Shown here piece after piece: positions 46,501 to 53,412 of a DNA stretch of 64,000 nucleotides (position 1 is the stretch's first letter; every line of letters begins with the position of its first letter). A program made the position numbers and the translations under genes. Source of the stretch: an uncultured Clostridia bacterium (GTDB lineage: Bacteria > Bacillota > Clostridia > Christensenellales > Borkfalkiaceae); NCBI GenBank assembly GCA_945638575.1, contig CALZDP010000001.1, forward strand, positions 115,418 to 179,417, written 5' to 3'. The notes beneath the pieces were generated by a model. That model made no database searches and was not told the origin of the DNA. It saw only the letters and a program-made list of their open reading frames with translations.

Positions 46501-48405
46501 AATAGTTCCGCTTATGGTAGGTAAAATGGTAAAATTAAGGGGTGCGCTTTCATAATAACCATCCGGCAAATAAGTTATCGATATTTCGGTCATATCCATA
46601 ATATCCGAAAGCAAAAAGCCGTATTCATCGCCTATTTTTTCAACGTTTACATCTTTGCCGTTTACCAACGCTTTATAATTGCCTTCTAAACCGGGGTAAT
46701 CGGTAATGCGGAAACGGAAAGAATTTTTTACGTTAAACGGCACTTCTAAACAGTCTCCGTTTTGTATGGTTAAGTTTTGTGTCGCTTCGCCTTCCACGAT
46801 TTTTTCACATTCGACTAAGTAGGGCGTAAGTGCAATTTCTCGTATGTCCGTTGTAATTACTGGATCACATTCATAAACATGATCGTCATATCCCTTAATG
46901 CCGTAGTCATAAAAAGTAATCGGCGTATCGTACCAAATATTACCGTTTGAGTCCAACCAGTTACTGCCCCCGATGTTTTCGTTTTTGGAATTATAGAAAC
47001 CGTTAAATTTGGAGGAAGTATTTTGTGTTTTATCTATTGAGGAGGTGTAATCTTTGTTTGCATTGGCAAGTAAATATACTTGCATGCCCTTAGGTATGGC
47101 AACGGTTTCAACCGAATTTGCTATATTAAGTAAATACTCGGCGCCGCAGCCCAATGCACGAACGCCCGAAAGGTCCAGCCACAAACTTCCTTTTGTATTA
47201 TCGAAATTAAACTGTACGTCTATTGTTTCGGGGGTTGTCGTAAAGAGCAAGTTTTTGATACGGACTTCACGCGCACCGCGTATCTCTTCAACGCCGTTCC
47301 ATCTTTCAATTTCGTTAAACTCAATCTCTACAATGTGCAAACCGTCGCCGAGAATTTTGATTGTGTGCAGTTCGTAAGATAAATCCGCTAAAACTTCATT
47401 CTTTGATTCGTAACTGCCGTCGGAAAATCTTTGAATACCGTCAACGGTAATAGTCAAGAATTCGTCATAGTTTGTTGACGCCATACTTGAAAACGTAAGA
47501 TAGGTGGCGCCCGTTACGACGGTAACCATCTTTGCTGTTTGGTCGGGGCAAGCGGACATATCTACACGGTAGACCGTACTATTTGCGTCTTCTGGAAGGA
47601 CTTCTTCCCCGATAGGCGCCCTGAAAGTCGGTTTGCCGTTGATAGATTTTATCAGCATTTGACTTTCGGTTTGGGACGCAAATACGGCAATTATCGAAGT
47701 GCTTCCCGATAAAACGGCGGTATAAACGCTTTCTTTTGAAAGAACGTCAAGATTACCGTTTGTCCAAAAGGTAAAATTATAACCTTCTTCGGGTGTTGCG
47801 GTCAGTACAATGCTATCGCCGACCTTTCCCCTAATTTTAAAAGTAGTGTCGGTGGAGCCGTTATAAGTTACCTTACCATTCCCTTTGACGGAAATATCGG
47901 CATTTATTACAATACTGTCGGTTGGAAATCTTAAATAAACTTTATCATCGCCTTTGTCACCGCTGCTATCCTTTGTGTAAGTGAACTCTATCTTATCGCC
48001 GATTTCGAGTGCTTCTATGGTCATATCCGTATATGTTGTTACTTCATAGCCGGAAAAAGGTCCATATGCGGTAGGATCGGAACCGTTTTTTGTAACCGTA
48101 ATGGTAAACTCGTCGTAACCTTTTTCGGTACTTGTCAGATAGGAAAGCGGTAAGTTACCCGCCGATATAACATTGACCGTTAATGTTGTTGTAGACTTTG
48201 CGATTTTAACATTAGTTGTCGAATAAGTATTTGTTGCGGTGTCGTATGCCCACGGATACGCTGAATCGTTTATAACCTCCAGCGTTGCCGTTTCGGCGGT
48301 TTCAGCCGATGCTTTTAGGCCGTCGCTTGAAAACAACAAAGTTGTGCCGAGCGCCAGCGTTATTACGGCAAAAATTATTGCCGACGCTTTTAAAAATTTA
48401 TTCAT
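40513..48405 (-). CDS. Giant MBG-repeat surface protein
   Basis: 2630 residues. Signal peptide at 1-35 (cleavage near ASAETAET). InlB-like modules at about 190-250 (EEGYNFTFWTNGN) and 840-900 (NDGYKFYGWYNNG). The middle has a glycine/asparagine-rich beta-solenoid-like part (about 930-1330). Five or so MBG modules lie at about 1630-2230, recognisable from V-x-x-x-x-x-x-VYGE/TYGE starts (for example ITVLVNDVAQIYGEKADYAY). The last helix (AYSGLIVEVMLAIAGLGSIV) with tail LKMIFRG is a membrane anchor, so the protein is tethered. Ribosome binding site AGGAGAATTTACTAA. One CTATAR variant lies within (44034-44061). Confidence 0.88.
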   Translation of the reverse strand: MNKFLKASAIIFAVITLALGTTLLFSSDGLKASAETAETATLEVINDSAYPWAYDTATNTYSTTNVKIAKSTTTLTVNVISAGNLPLSYLTSTEKGYDEFTITVTKNGSDPTAYGPFSGYEVTTYTDMTIEALEIGDKIEFTYTKDSSGDKGDDKVYLRFPTDSIVINADISVKGNGKVTYNGSTDTTFKIRGKVGDSIVLTATPEEGYNFTFWTNGNLDVLSKESVYTAVLSGSTSIIAVFASQTESQMLIKSINGKPTFRAPIGEEVLPEDANSTVYRVDMSACPDQTAKMVTVVTGATYLTFSSMASTNYDEFLTITVDGIQRFSDGSYESKNEVLADLSYELHTIKILGDGLHIVEIEFNEIERWNGVEEIRGAREVRIKNLLFTTTPETIDVQFNFDNTKGSLWLDLSGVRALGCGAEYLLNIANSVETVAIPKGMQVYLLANANKDYTSSIDKTQNTSSKFNGFYNSKNENIGGSNWLDSNGNIWYDTPITFYDYGIKGYDDHVYECDPVITTDIREIALTPYLVECEKIVEGEATQNLTIQNGDCLEVPFNVKNSFRFRITDYPGLEGNYKALVNGKDVNVEKIGDEYGFLLSDIMDMTEISITYLPDGYYESAPLNFTILPTISGTIEQNIVDKNFADSIQAVVNTDEKPWIFNPGLSTAEKIAYSSNIKGINSGVNNIGFTVKGPGVFQFDYMVSSEANYDLICIKVGSPLVSDDKKEANCIGGSKATAGGEVSWTTSSLTISQGDDETTTIYIAYLKDSSGDKGSDLAAIANVKFLQGNAIVNYSSSSAGGSAVVTLNGSAITSGREVAVGTELTYTATVNDGYKFYGWYNNGILVSLEKSYTTTLTADVNYVAVIEQFGTYPVRMNGALYTSLNEALQNATEGSVITLIENLVLTESVTIPEGVTLLLPYAVSDTVGTAVGTTSNASERVSWLNESKYLYLTFTVNGTLTVNGSLVVGGVQHYPDQSGQGHTSGAYSQIMNNGNIIVNGTLQVYGLIKGNGSITVESSAKVYQPFVVLNFSGGTNTYDLYGADQFPFVQFATINIQCNQTVKYGAKVYGMTSLYFFESVTQQDVVLIDDIANINGSEGSLIWLAEGSYAELSYSDASVKQAVGNINLTEYGLTTVKIHGNVTAGNFHLQGYGSKNMVLAIPYTYNFVLCNGSNVTMQANYGYKIMPGANFTVEEGATLNVESGAKLYVYDALIQSDKSGKIYPDASILSKYGFAKNGNLIVNGTLNISGEFAGIIQTDGSGIINLSETATVGAITVTDGSEGGYTNNKTQFTLISRVYGLYGFVNLEAGKVYKGFASDGFVLETFTADSAARCDNLTVTLNQSLKGRFLEWDGESYISEVKAYIGVAKEGVGVNLGGVTGTSDKDGNVNVVTKISQNGKLTYFTTGYNEFAFEKSVICDQAVTLEKVVSAVTVDTSKEGTVTLREYADNGTIAQDFALYAVVSYYAYDSEVLPLTIDESTLTGYINNATVQVKGLTFTVTLKIDTAEMAQYRTAAENLKNSTSETLIAEATALWHTFTEMKKSLSAEEMAFVEERLKSANVYAGEIATSASVLEVVYGDTSAEATLNFVNGKTEVLTANYNSHGKNYVNFTVSREYKGIKYALSANAKTVTPCQITVAIIGATSVYGDEDSVLTSSTEGLKYDDTAQEVYTLSRAQGRNVSAYDITGQSINPNYRITFVNGENAYTITAREVSLTVADHTNIMESTAVIGDIEVSANKLYYGDKLNYTFKIYNADGAVVATVDQNGNLSSALTKGSYYIEADTDNKNYKATCVKKGEITVVEENDYYSVVVKFFNGDKEVTSHVYDGSVIDYTVTVTVKDTGETVTQGVTVGDLVIKNAGNYSVNVTVNDVVYTGIATFTVEKLQLTLAVLNETLVYNGEISAPEIIATNLVKGDAVTVISASTSNRTVGSYTLTASEIQGSASNNYKLPEDATVSYQIVQRPITVIINEAESVYGEPISNLTATLYEDSVLGTGDNFNSLFTLSVNAVNVGSYDILGESKNDNYDITFIGGEKAYTVTERPITLGVNNVTKTYGEEEAELSISGIVEGSLVGNDNLDGMYRLVREKGINVGSYKISGMDDSDNYSISFTSATYTIEKRPITVLVNDVAQIYGEKADYAYTVTSGSLCYDDSVNGLISAAREQGLTVGEYAITATVNEGINYAVTVSYTNTDKSLYTIEKRPVTLTLKDVSVENTVKFGELNALMQNAYTLENILNGDNLKVEVYALVANNRLTAENFARLFAGGNHLLTASYQNDNYEVTIQGGTLYVSLPKVSVKNIVNSFVYSGEEISAFSLSNVQGALESATENTFRAVYYKEGEETPLDSMLGAGKYRMVIEIVNADAYVWADGAQKEFTVTVDKKDVSEAVQVIKDDKQYVVKRNGLNIPATVNGYDVNVEVTYALNGQTVASLDDFGYYTMTVTVVDDNYKGSTSVNFYLVENAYVRVRDIVSAKTQIPALNGEELVNVIKSGKKAVESLTETDLWQVDDNLEWQNAITFVNNEYAVLVKVLDLQSKVTSAGAEMNKENRLLALVSIRNTLNSLTEAENDIVASHADYEKVIADYSELWANAIKDGNQAIKVSQKAYSGLIVEVMLAIAGLGSIVLKMIFRG
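44034..44061 (-). repeat. CTATAR element, GTAC variant, in the MBG gene
   Basis: Plus-strand reading TTGGGCTATAGTACCGTTAT then CGG. Read in frame as DNGTIAQD. The left part TTGGG matches the copy in the protease gene at 29214. Confidence 0.55.
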
Positions 48406-48614
48406 TTAGTAAATTCTCCTATTAAAAACAATTGTGTTTGGGTGTGTTTTTTAATTAGTATTTGCACGCAAAAAAAAGTTACGCCTCATTTTTTGAAGAT
48501 AGGTAAAAAATTTTCGTACCGAAAAGGGAACGTAAAAGTATTTTTTGCTTGCCAAAAAGGCGTACAAAAATTTTACGCGTCCGAAAAGATACAAAAAAGT
48601 TTTACGCAAATCTA

Positions 48615-49115
48615 TCAAATGCGTAACTTCAACAATACCATATTCAGATAAGATTGTATGATAACGGGCTTATAGCCCTGTTTTTGACGATTTTTATCCT
48701 TTAAAAATTCAATGATTTTATTTCTGCGGAAAATTAGCGACAAACCTTTAGAACCTATGCAAAGAATTAAATTTGCCGCCGCGACAAAGGCAAAAAGAAC
48801 TATCGCGAAAAAGGATGCTATGTATAAGGATTTAACAACCGAAGAACTGCATAAGGTTATGTAAAGCAAAAACCTTACGACGGAAACGGTGTTGTCCGAT
48901 AAAACAGAGTAAAGTATTTCCCTTATGGCGGAAAAGTTGCTTTCAAACAAAAACAGCAGCACCAATAAAGCAAATTGCGCTACGCTAATTAACCGAAAAC
49001 TTTTACGGCATTTATTAAGTTTTTGTATGCTTTCCGCTCTGTCTAAGGTAAAATAAGCCTTTATCCTACTTATTACCCATAATAACATCGCTAAAGCAAC
49101 GGTAATTATTAGCAT
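48615..49115 (-). CDS. Small membrane protein, unknown
   Basis: 166 residues with about four hydrophobic helices (about 2-18, 45-62, 80-96, 100-125). No family recognised. The ribosome binding site is poor, so the start is uncertain. The C-terminal NRQKQGYKPVIIQSYL comes partly from a CTATAR element (48657-48685), and the residues beyond it look like a random extension. The original stop codon may therefore have been lost when the element arrived (inference). Confidence 0.55.
   Translation of the reverse strand: MLIITVALAMLLWVISRIKAYFTLDRAESIQKLNKCRKSFRLISVAQFALLVLLFLFESNFSAIREILYSVLSDNTVSVVRFLLYITLCSSSVVKSLYIASFFAIVLFAFVAAANLILCIGSKGLSLIFRRNKIIEFLKDKNRQKQGYKPVIIQSYLNMVLLKLRI
48657..48685 (+). 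repeat. Dispersed CTATAR element inside a gene 3' end
   Basis: ATGATAACGGGCTTATAG followed by CCCTGTTTTT. Read antisense in frame as QGYKPVI. Confidence 0.82.
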
Positions 49116-49383
49116 GATTTTTGTTTTTTTGCGATAAAATATTTTCGTTTTACCTTACGAAAAACGAAAATGTACGCCCTTTTGTAAAAAATTTCTATCT
49201 ATATAGTATATATACTTATAGCGACGCTTTTGTTTGATTATAAATTATTTTTTTGTAAAAGGCGGAAATTTTTAACGTATTATATATAAAAATCTATGAT
49301 AACAGCATATAAGATGGCGATTAGTACGCCTGCTTGCATAATTTTTGCGACTATGATATAATCAAACGTATAAAGGTGATTAT

Positions 49384-50070
49384 ATGAATTTATCCTGTTT
49401 TAAAAATAAAAAGGTAAACCCCGAAAAACTTTTGTCTTACGGGTTTAAAGCGTGCACGGATTTTTACCGTTACCAAACGGATATTACGGAAGATTTTTGT
49501 CTTACGGTTAAAATTTTTACGGACGGAAAGTTGGTTACCGAAGTTTACGATAAACTTACCGACGAACCTTATACGCTGTATCTTTTGGAGGACGCCGAAG
49601 GGGCTTTTGTGGGAATAGTAAAAAGCGCAGTTGAAAACGCTTTGAAACAAATTGCCGAAAATTGCTATGACGAGAATATTTTTAAGTCGTCTTTAACCCA
49701 AGCGGTTACCGACTATATTTACCGTACTTACGGCGACAGTTTGGAGTTTTTGTGGGCTGACACGCCCGATTGCGCTATTGCAAGGCGCGCGGACAATAAA
49801 AAATGGTACTTAGTAATTATGACCGTTAAGGCAAGCAAACTTGGTATAAAAAGCGATGATTTAATTGAAATTATCGACCTTAGAACAGCCCCCGATAAGT
49901 TATCCGATATTGTGGACGGCGAAAGGTATTTTTACGGCTACCATATGAATAAAAAGCACTGGATAACCTTACTTTTGGACGGCAGTGTAAACGTTAGCGA
50001 ACTTTTTACTTTTATTGACGACAGTTACAAATTGGCGTCATTAAAAAAAGTACCGAAAACGGGCTTATAG
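49384..50070 (+). CDS. MmcQ/YjbR-family protein
   Basis: 228 residues. The C-terminal half (EFLWADTPDCAIARRADNKK onward, ending YGYHMNKKHWITLLLDGSVN) matches the MmcQ/YjbR fold, including the GYHMNKxHW hallmark. The N-terminal 95 residues are an extra alpha/beta part seen in longer members. Cytoplasmic; a DNA-binding-like fold of unknown role. Ribosome binding site AAAGGTG. The stop TAG is the TAG of a CTATAR element, so the last residues TGL are element-encoded; the terminator begins before the stop codon. Confidence 0.88.
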   Translation: MNLSCFKNKKVNPEKLLSYGFKACTDFYRYQTDITEDFCLTVKIFTDGKLVTEVYDKLTDEPYTLYLLEDAEGAFVGIVKSAVENALKQIAENCYDENIFKSSLTQAVTDYIYRTYGDSLEFLWADTPDCAIARRADNKKWYLVIMTVKASKLGIKSDDLIEIIDLRTAPDKLSDIVDGERYFYGYHMNKKHWITLLLDGSVNVSELFTFIDDSYKLASLKKVPKTGL

Positions 50071-50090
50071 CCTAACTTTCGGTACTTTTT
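50044..50090 (+). terminator. Terminator overlapping the YjbR-gene stop, CTATAR element in the loop
   Basis: GTACCGAAA / TTTCGGTAC stem flanked by A7 and T5. The loop contains ACGGGCTTATAG plus CCTAAC, a CTATAR element (50052-50082) that supplies the stop codon of the gene. Confidence 0.85.
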
Positions 50091-50105
50091 ATTTTGTTAA
50101 AAGGG

Positions 50106-51209
50106 TTATTGGGGAAGTTTCATATCCCCTTCCTTTATCCAACCTTTTTTACGCATAAATTCGCTTATCAAAAGGTTTAAAAGGGCGGGAAGCACTATCA
50201 TTAAAAGTATTACGCCAAGCCCGTATACAAAGCCGTCGGAGTAGTTAAATAGGTCAAATACGCCTACAAGACCGCTGGTACCCATTCCACCGCCGGACGC
50301 GCCGCATTTTAACTTAAACAGGCAAGTGCTTACAGGTCCTAAAATTGCGCTTGAAATAATCATCGGTAACATTATAACAGGCTTTCTCATAATATTGGGT
50401 ATTTGCAGCATACTTGTGCCTATCCCCTGCGATATTAAACCGGAAACTTTGTTTTCCCTAAACGATGCAACGGCAAAGCCCACCATATGACAGGCGCAGC
50501 CTACGGTTGCGGCACCGCCTGCAAGAAGTATTGCTTGCTGCTCGGCAACGCTTCCGGAAGCCAAAACCACCGTAGAAACAGCCACCCATATTGCCGCAGA
50601 CGAGGTCGGCATGGTAAGCAGTATGCCCATAATAACGGCGATTACGATACCCATTACGAAGGGGGCAAAGTCGGTTGCGATTGCAATAAACAAACCGAGT
50701 TTATTTATTAACCATATAAACGGATAGGATAGATAAATACCTACAAAGGAAAGCAGCATTGCGCCAAGGGGAACAAGCAAAATATCAAGTTTGGTTTTGC
50801 CTGCGTAAAGCCCGACCACTTCGATAACAAGCATTGTTACAACGTATGCGCCGATAGGATTACCGGGGGCGCCCAAAGATAAAGAAGTAAAGGGGTTGCT
50901 TCCGACAAGCATTTTATCGGCAAATGCACCGATAAAACCTGCCACGGCGGAAGAAAACACCAAAAGTTTGTTCTTATTTAAGGAATAGGCTATACCGATT
51001 CCTATGCCTGCGCCCATCAACGATTTTGCGACGTTTGCAATGGTAAGAAGGGTTTTACCGAAATAATTATCCCCTATCCAACCGGCAATTTGCGTTAAAA
51101 TCGTACCTGCTATAAGGGTTACGAAAAGCCCTTGCGCCATACCTGAAAACGCCGTGATAAAATATCTTGACGGCAGTTCTTTAAAATACTTTTTAATCTT
51201 TTCTTTCAT
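50106..51209 (-). CDS. PTS-IIC-like permease (PTS_EIIC_2 type)
   Basis: 367 residues, about ten membrane helices. MAQGLFVTLIAGTILTQIAG at the N-terminus, GAPGNPIGAYVV in the middle and GGGMGTSGLVG near the end are hallmarks of the PTS_EIIC_2 family, which lacks fused IIA/IIB parts. The substrate is unknown. It lies 95 bp downstream of a PLP decarboxylase on the same strand. The translation start region is a 16-bp tandem duplicate (51207-51238) with an out-of-frame upstream ATG. Confidence 0.82.
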   Translation of the reverse strand: MKEKIKKYFKELPSRYFITAFSGMAQGLFVTLIAGTILTQIAGWIGDNYFGKTLLTIANVAKSLMGAGIGIGIAYSLNKNKLLVFSSAVAGFIGAFADKMLVGSNPFTSLSLGAPGNPIGAYVVTMLVIEVVGLYAGKTKLDILLVPLGAMLLSFVGIYLSYPFIWLINKLGLFIAIATDFAPFVMGIVIAVIMGILLTMPTSSAAIWVAVSTVVLASGSVAEQQAILLAGGAATVGCACHMVGFAVASFRENKVSGLISQGIGTSMLQIPNIMRKPVIMLPMIISSAILGPVSTCLFKLKCGASGGGMGTSGLVGVFDLFNYSDGFVYGLGVILLMIVLPALLNLLISEFMRKKGWIKEGDMKLPQ

Positions 51210-51238
51210 ATAAATCCTCTGACATATAAATCCTCTGA
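51207..51238 (-). repeat. 16-bp tandem duplication of RBS plus start codon
   Basis: Two identical adjacent 16-bp units (51207-51222 and 51223-51238), each reading TCAGAGGATTTATATG on the minus strand. Each carries AGAGGA and an ATG; the upstream ATG is out of frame and would give a 10-residue peptide, MSEDLYERKD, that overlaps the true start. Confidence 0.9.
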
Positions 51239-51276
51239 AAATTTACGTCTAATCATTTAAAATTCTTACAAAGACT

Positions 51277-51306
51277 GCGATTAATCGACCTATAGGCGCA
51301 CTTTTA
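51277..51306 (+). repeat. Dispersed CTATAR element flush with the decarboxylase stop
   Basis: GATTAATCGACCTATAG followed by GCGCACTTTTA. The TAA stop of the minus-strand gene (51304-51306) abuts the AAAAGTGCGC arm. Confidence 0.85.
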
Positions 51307-52698
51307 TACAGTTTCCTTTGCCAAATCTTCAATAAGTTCGTCCATATAACGCTTCTCGTGGAAAGGGAAGATTATTATGTGGGCTTTTTGAATTTCACCT
51401 TGCGAAAAGGTTGCAAGTTGATACTTTTCGCAAATAGCGTCCGATGGCTTATCTATAACGAAGATATTACATTCGTTACTAAAAAGCGAGTATTTTATGC
51501 CCTTTTCTTCCAATCTTAATTTAAAATAATCGATGTTTTTACGATAATGTCCGCTTTCCTTTAAAGTTAAAAACTCCTTTACCCGTTGTAAAGTGGAAAA
51601 GGGCGGAAAATCACGCGAACCCAAAAGGGTGGAATCTTCTTGACCGATATAGTCGATGACCTTGCGCTTGTCTTTCGAAAGGGCGATAAGCACCCCGTTT
51701 GCCCTTGAAGCGCCTAAATACTTATGTAAACTTACCGAAATCGAATCAACGGAAAGTTCCTTTAAATTATTAACCGTCGGCGCCGAATTTTGATTGCCGG
51801 ATATACCGCCGAAAAGCGCCGCGTCCAAATGACAATAAAATTCTATCTTGTTTTGGGTAAGGTAATCGGTGATTTCTTTTACCGCATCTATCGCGCCCTC
51901 TTTTGTCGTACCCCATGTTAAAAGGACGATAACGGGCTTATAGCCGAACTTTTTACGATCATCGGCTAACTTATCGATAAAGTCCTGCACGCAGATAGAG
52001 CCGTCCGAATTGCTTTTTACTACGGTGTAAGGATATATCATACCTTTTTTGTCGTTATAAACGAATTTTTCTACGCTATAATGAGTGTTGTCCGAAAAGT
52101 ACAGTCTGCCCTCGGGAAAACGGTTAAAACCTTCACGAATAGCCCAAAAGTTACTTTCGGTGCCTCCGCTTGTAACGTAGCCCCAATATTCACCCTCGCT
52201 AATTCCGAAACTTTCTGCAAATGCCGTAATGATTTCGCGCTCGGTTTCCTTACTGTCCATATCGTAGTTTCCCCTTTCGTAAGGGTCGCCGCAGTTGTTC
52301 ATAAGATATAACTTGCTTTCCAAAAATCTTAAATACCTTAAGATGTAAGAGTCTTTTTCCATATTTGACGGATAGCCGAACATGTAATTTCTCTTTTCAT
52401 GGTTGTTATGGTAGTAATAGTCCACCTTGTTAAGGTATTCTAAATCCTTGCGGCGGATTTCTCTTAGCCTTTCGCAATCGTTTCCGAGTTTTTTCAGTTC
52501 GTTATAATCGAGTAATTGCCCGAAGTCTAAAATAAGCCCTTCATAAAAAGAAACCAAACCTTCCAGATTATCCACGAATTCTTTTAAATCTTCATATTCT
52601 TTTTGCGACAAAGTATTTTCCGATTCAAAAAGAATCCTTCTTGATTTTTCGTGAAGGTCTTGTATTTCGTCGTTCGTCATGTTAAATAATTTGCTCAT
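51304..52698 (-). CDS. PLP-dependent decarboxylase, histidine-decarboxylase-like
   Basis: 464 residues. TSGGTESNFWAIREG (phosphate-binding), CHLDAALFGG with the PLP-stacking Asp, and SVSLHKYLG with the Schiff-base lysine define a group II amino-acid decarboxylase. The pattern is closest to bacterial PLP histidine decarboxylases of about 380 residues; the extra roughly 90 residues are an N-terminal helical part. Substrate not proven. A CTATAR copy (51927-51954) encodes FGYKPVI just before VLLTWGTTKEGA. The IIC-like permease follows in the same orientation. Confidence 0.85.
   Translation of the reverse strand: MSKLFNMTNDEIQDLHEKSRRILFESENTLSQKEYEDLKEFVDNLEGLVSFYEGLILDFGQLLDYNELKKLGNDCERLREIRRKDLEYLNKVDYYYHNNHEKRNYMFGYPSNMEKDSYILRYLRFLESKLYLMNNCGDPYERGNYDMDSKETEREIITAFAESFGISEGEYWGYVTSGGTESNFWAIREGFNRFPEGRLYFSDNTHYSVEKFVYNDKKGMIYPYTVVKSNSDGSICVQDFIDKLADDRKKFGYKPVIVLLTWGTTKEGAIDAVKEITDYLTQNKIEFYCHLDAALFGGISGNQNSAPTVNNLKELSVDSISVSLHKYLGASRANGVLIALSKDKRKVIDYIGQEDSTLLGSRDFPPFSTLQRVKEFLTLKESGHYRKNIDYFKLRLEEKGIKYSLFSNECNIFVIDKPSDAICEKYQLATFSQGEIQKAHIIIFPFHEKRYMDELIEDLAKETV
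51927..51954 (+). repeat. Dispersed CTATAR element inside the decarboxylase gene
   Basis: CGATAACGGGCTTATAG followed by CCGAACTTTTT. Read antisense in frame as KKFGYKPVI. Confidence 0.85.
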
Positions 52699-52724
52699 AA
52701 ATTACCTAAAAATTTTAAAAATGT

Positions 52725-52755
52725 GTTAATAACGGTACTATAGACCGACTTTTTT
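52725..52755 (+). repeat. Dispersed CTATAR element, GTAC variant
   Basis: Between the decarboxylase start and the next gene's stop. TTAATAACGGTACTATAG followed by ACCGACTTTTTT. Both arms intact. Confidence 0.85.
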
Positions 52756-52759
52756 CGAT

Positions 52760-53206
52760 TTATGCTTCTTTGGTTTGTAAAGTTTTATAATCTATAACTG
52801 CGCGGTTTTTATATAAAAGTATCGGCAAAGCATCACCGACAGACACCGTTTTTACTGTTACTGCAGGTAAAACTGCGCTTCCCGAATAGGTCTTTCCGCC
52901 GTCATTTTTATATTCAAAGTCTATCTTAACCATTTTAGCGGTAGCCATAAGCCCCTTTTTATCCGAAACGGCAGGCATATTTTTTACCGTTGCAACCGTT
53001 TGTTTGCCCCTTTTAATGACTTTATCGTCCAAAAGCCACCGAATTACGTTTACTATGCCTAATAAAAAAACGATTATCGCCACCGCCGACAATATATAAA
53101 ATATCGTTAAGTTTACAGGCATTACCGCCACGATTGAAAAAGACGCAAAAATGAATGAAAAAAATATCATAAGAACGCCGAAAAATATATTGCCGTTTTT
53201 GCGCAT
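52760..53206 (-). CDS. DUF3592-like membrane protein
   Basis: 148 residues. Two N-terminal helices (about 8-28 and 33-58), then a small soluble beta domain: GKQTVATVKNMPAV and KIDFEYKNDGGKTYSGSAVL, VGDALPILLYKNRAVIDY. This matches the layout of DUF3592/YcxB-like proteins. The ribosome binding site is weak. Role unknown. The 3' end is next to a CTATAR element. Confidence 0.65.
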   Translation of the reverse strand: MRKNGNIFFGVLMIFFSFIFASFSIVAVMPVNLTIFYILSAVAIIVFLLGIVNVIRWLLDDKVIKRGKQTVATVKNMPAVSDKKGLMATAKMVKIDFEYKNDGGKTYSGSAVLPAVTVKTVSVGDALPILLYKNRAVIDYKTLQTKEA

Positions 53207-53318
53207 GATAAAACTATACCTTACCTTTTTTTAAATTATATCACTTTTTTACGGCAAAATCAACTTTTAAGATATCCTATGCGACAGTTTGCCAATATTG
53301 CTAAATTTGTCGAAATTT

Positions 53319-53350
53319 GCCGATAATCAACCTATAGAAGCACTTTTTAA
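53319..53350 (+). repeat. Dispersed CTATAR element
   Basis: Intergenic, upstream of the YjzC-like gene. CGATAATCAACCTATAG followed by AAGCACTTTTT. Confidence 0.78.
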
Positions 53351-53412
53351 AAAAATTCAATCTACGGATAGAAAATTTTATTCTGCCCATAATGATTACA
53401 GGAGGTAATCGC

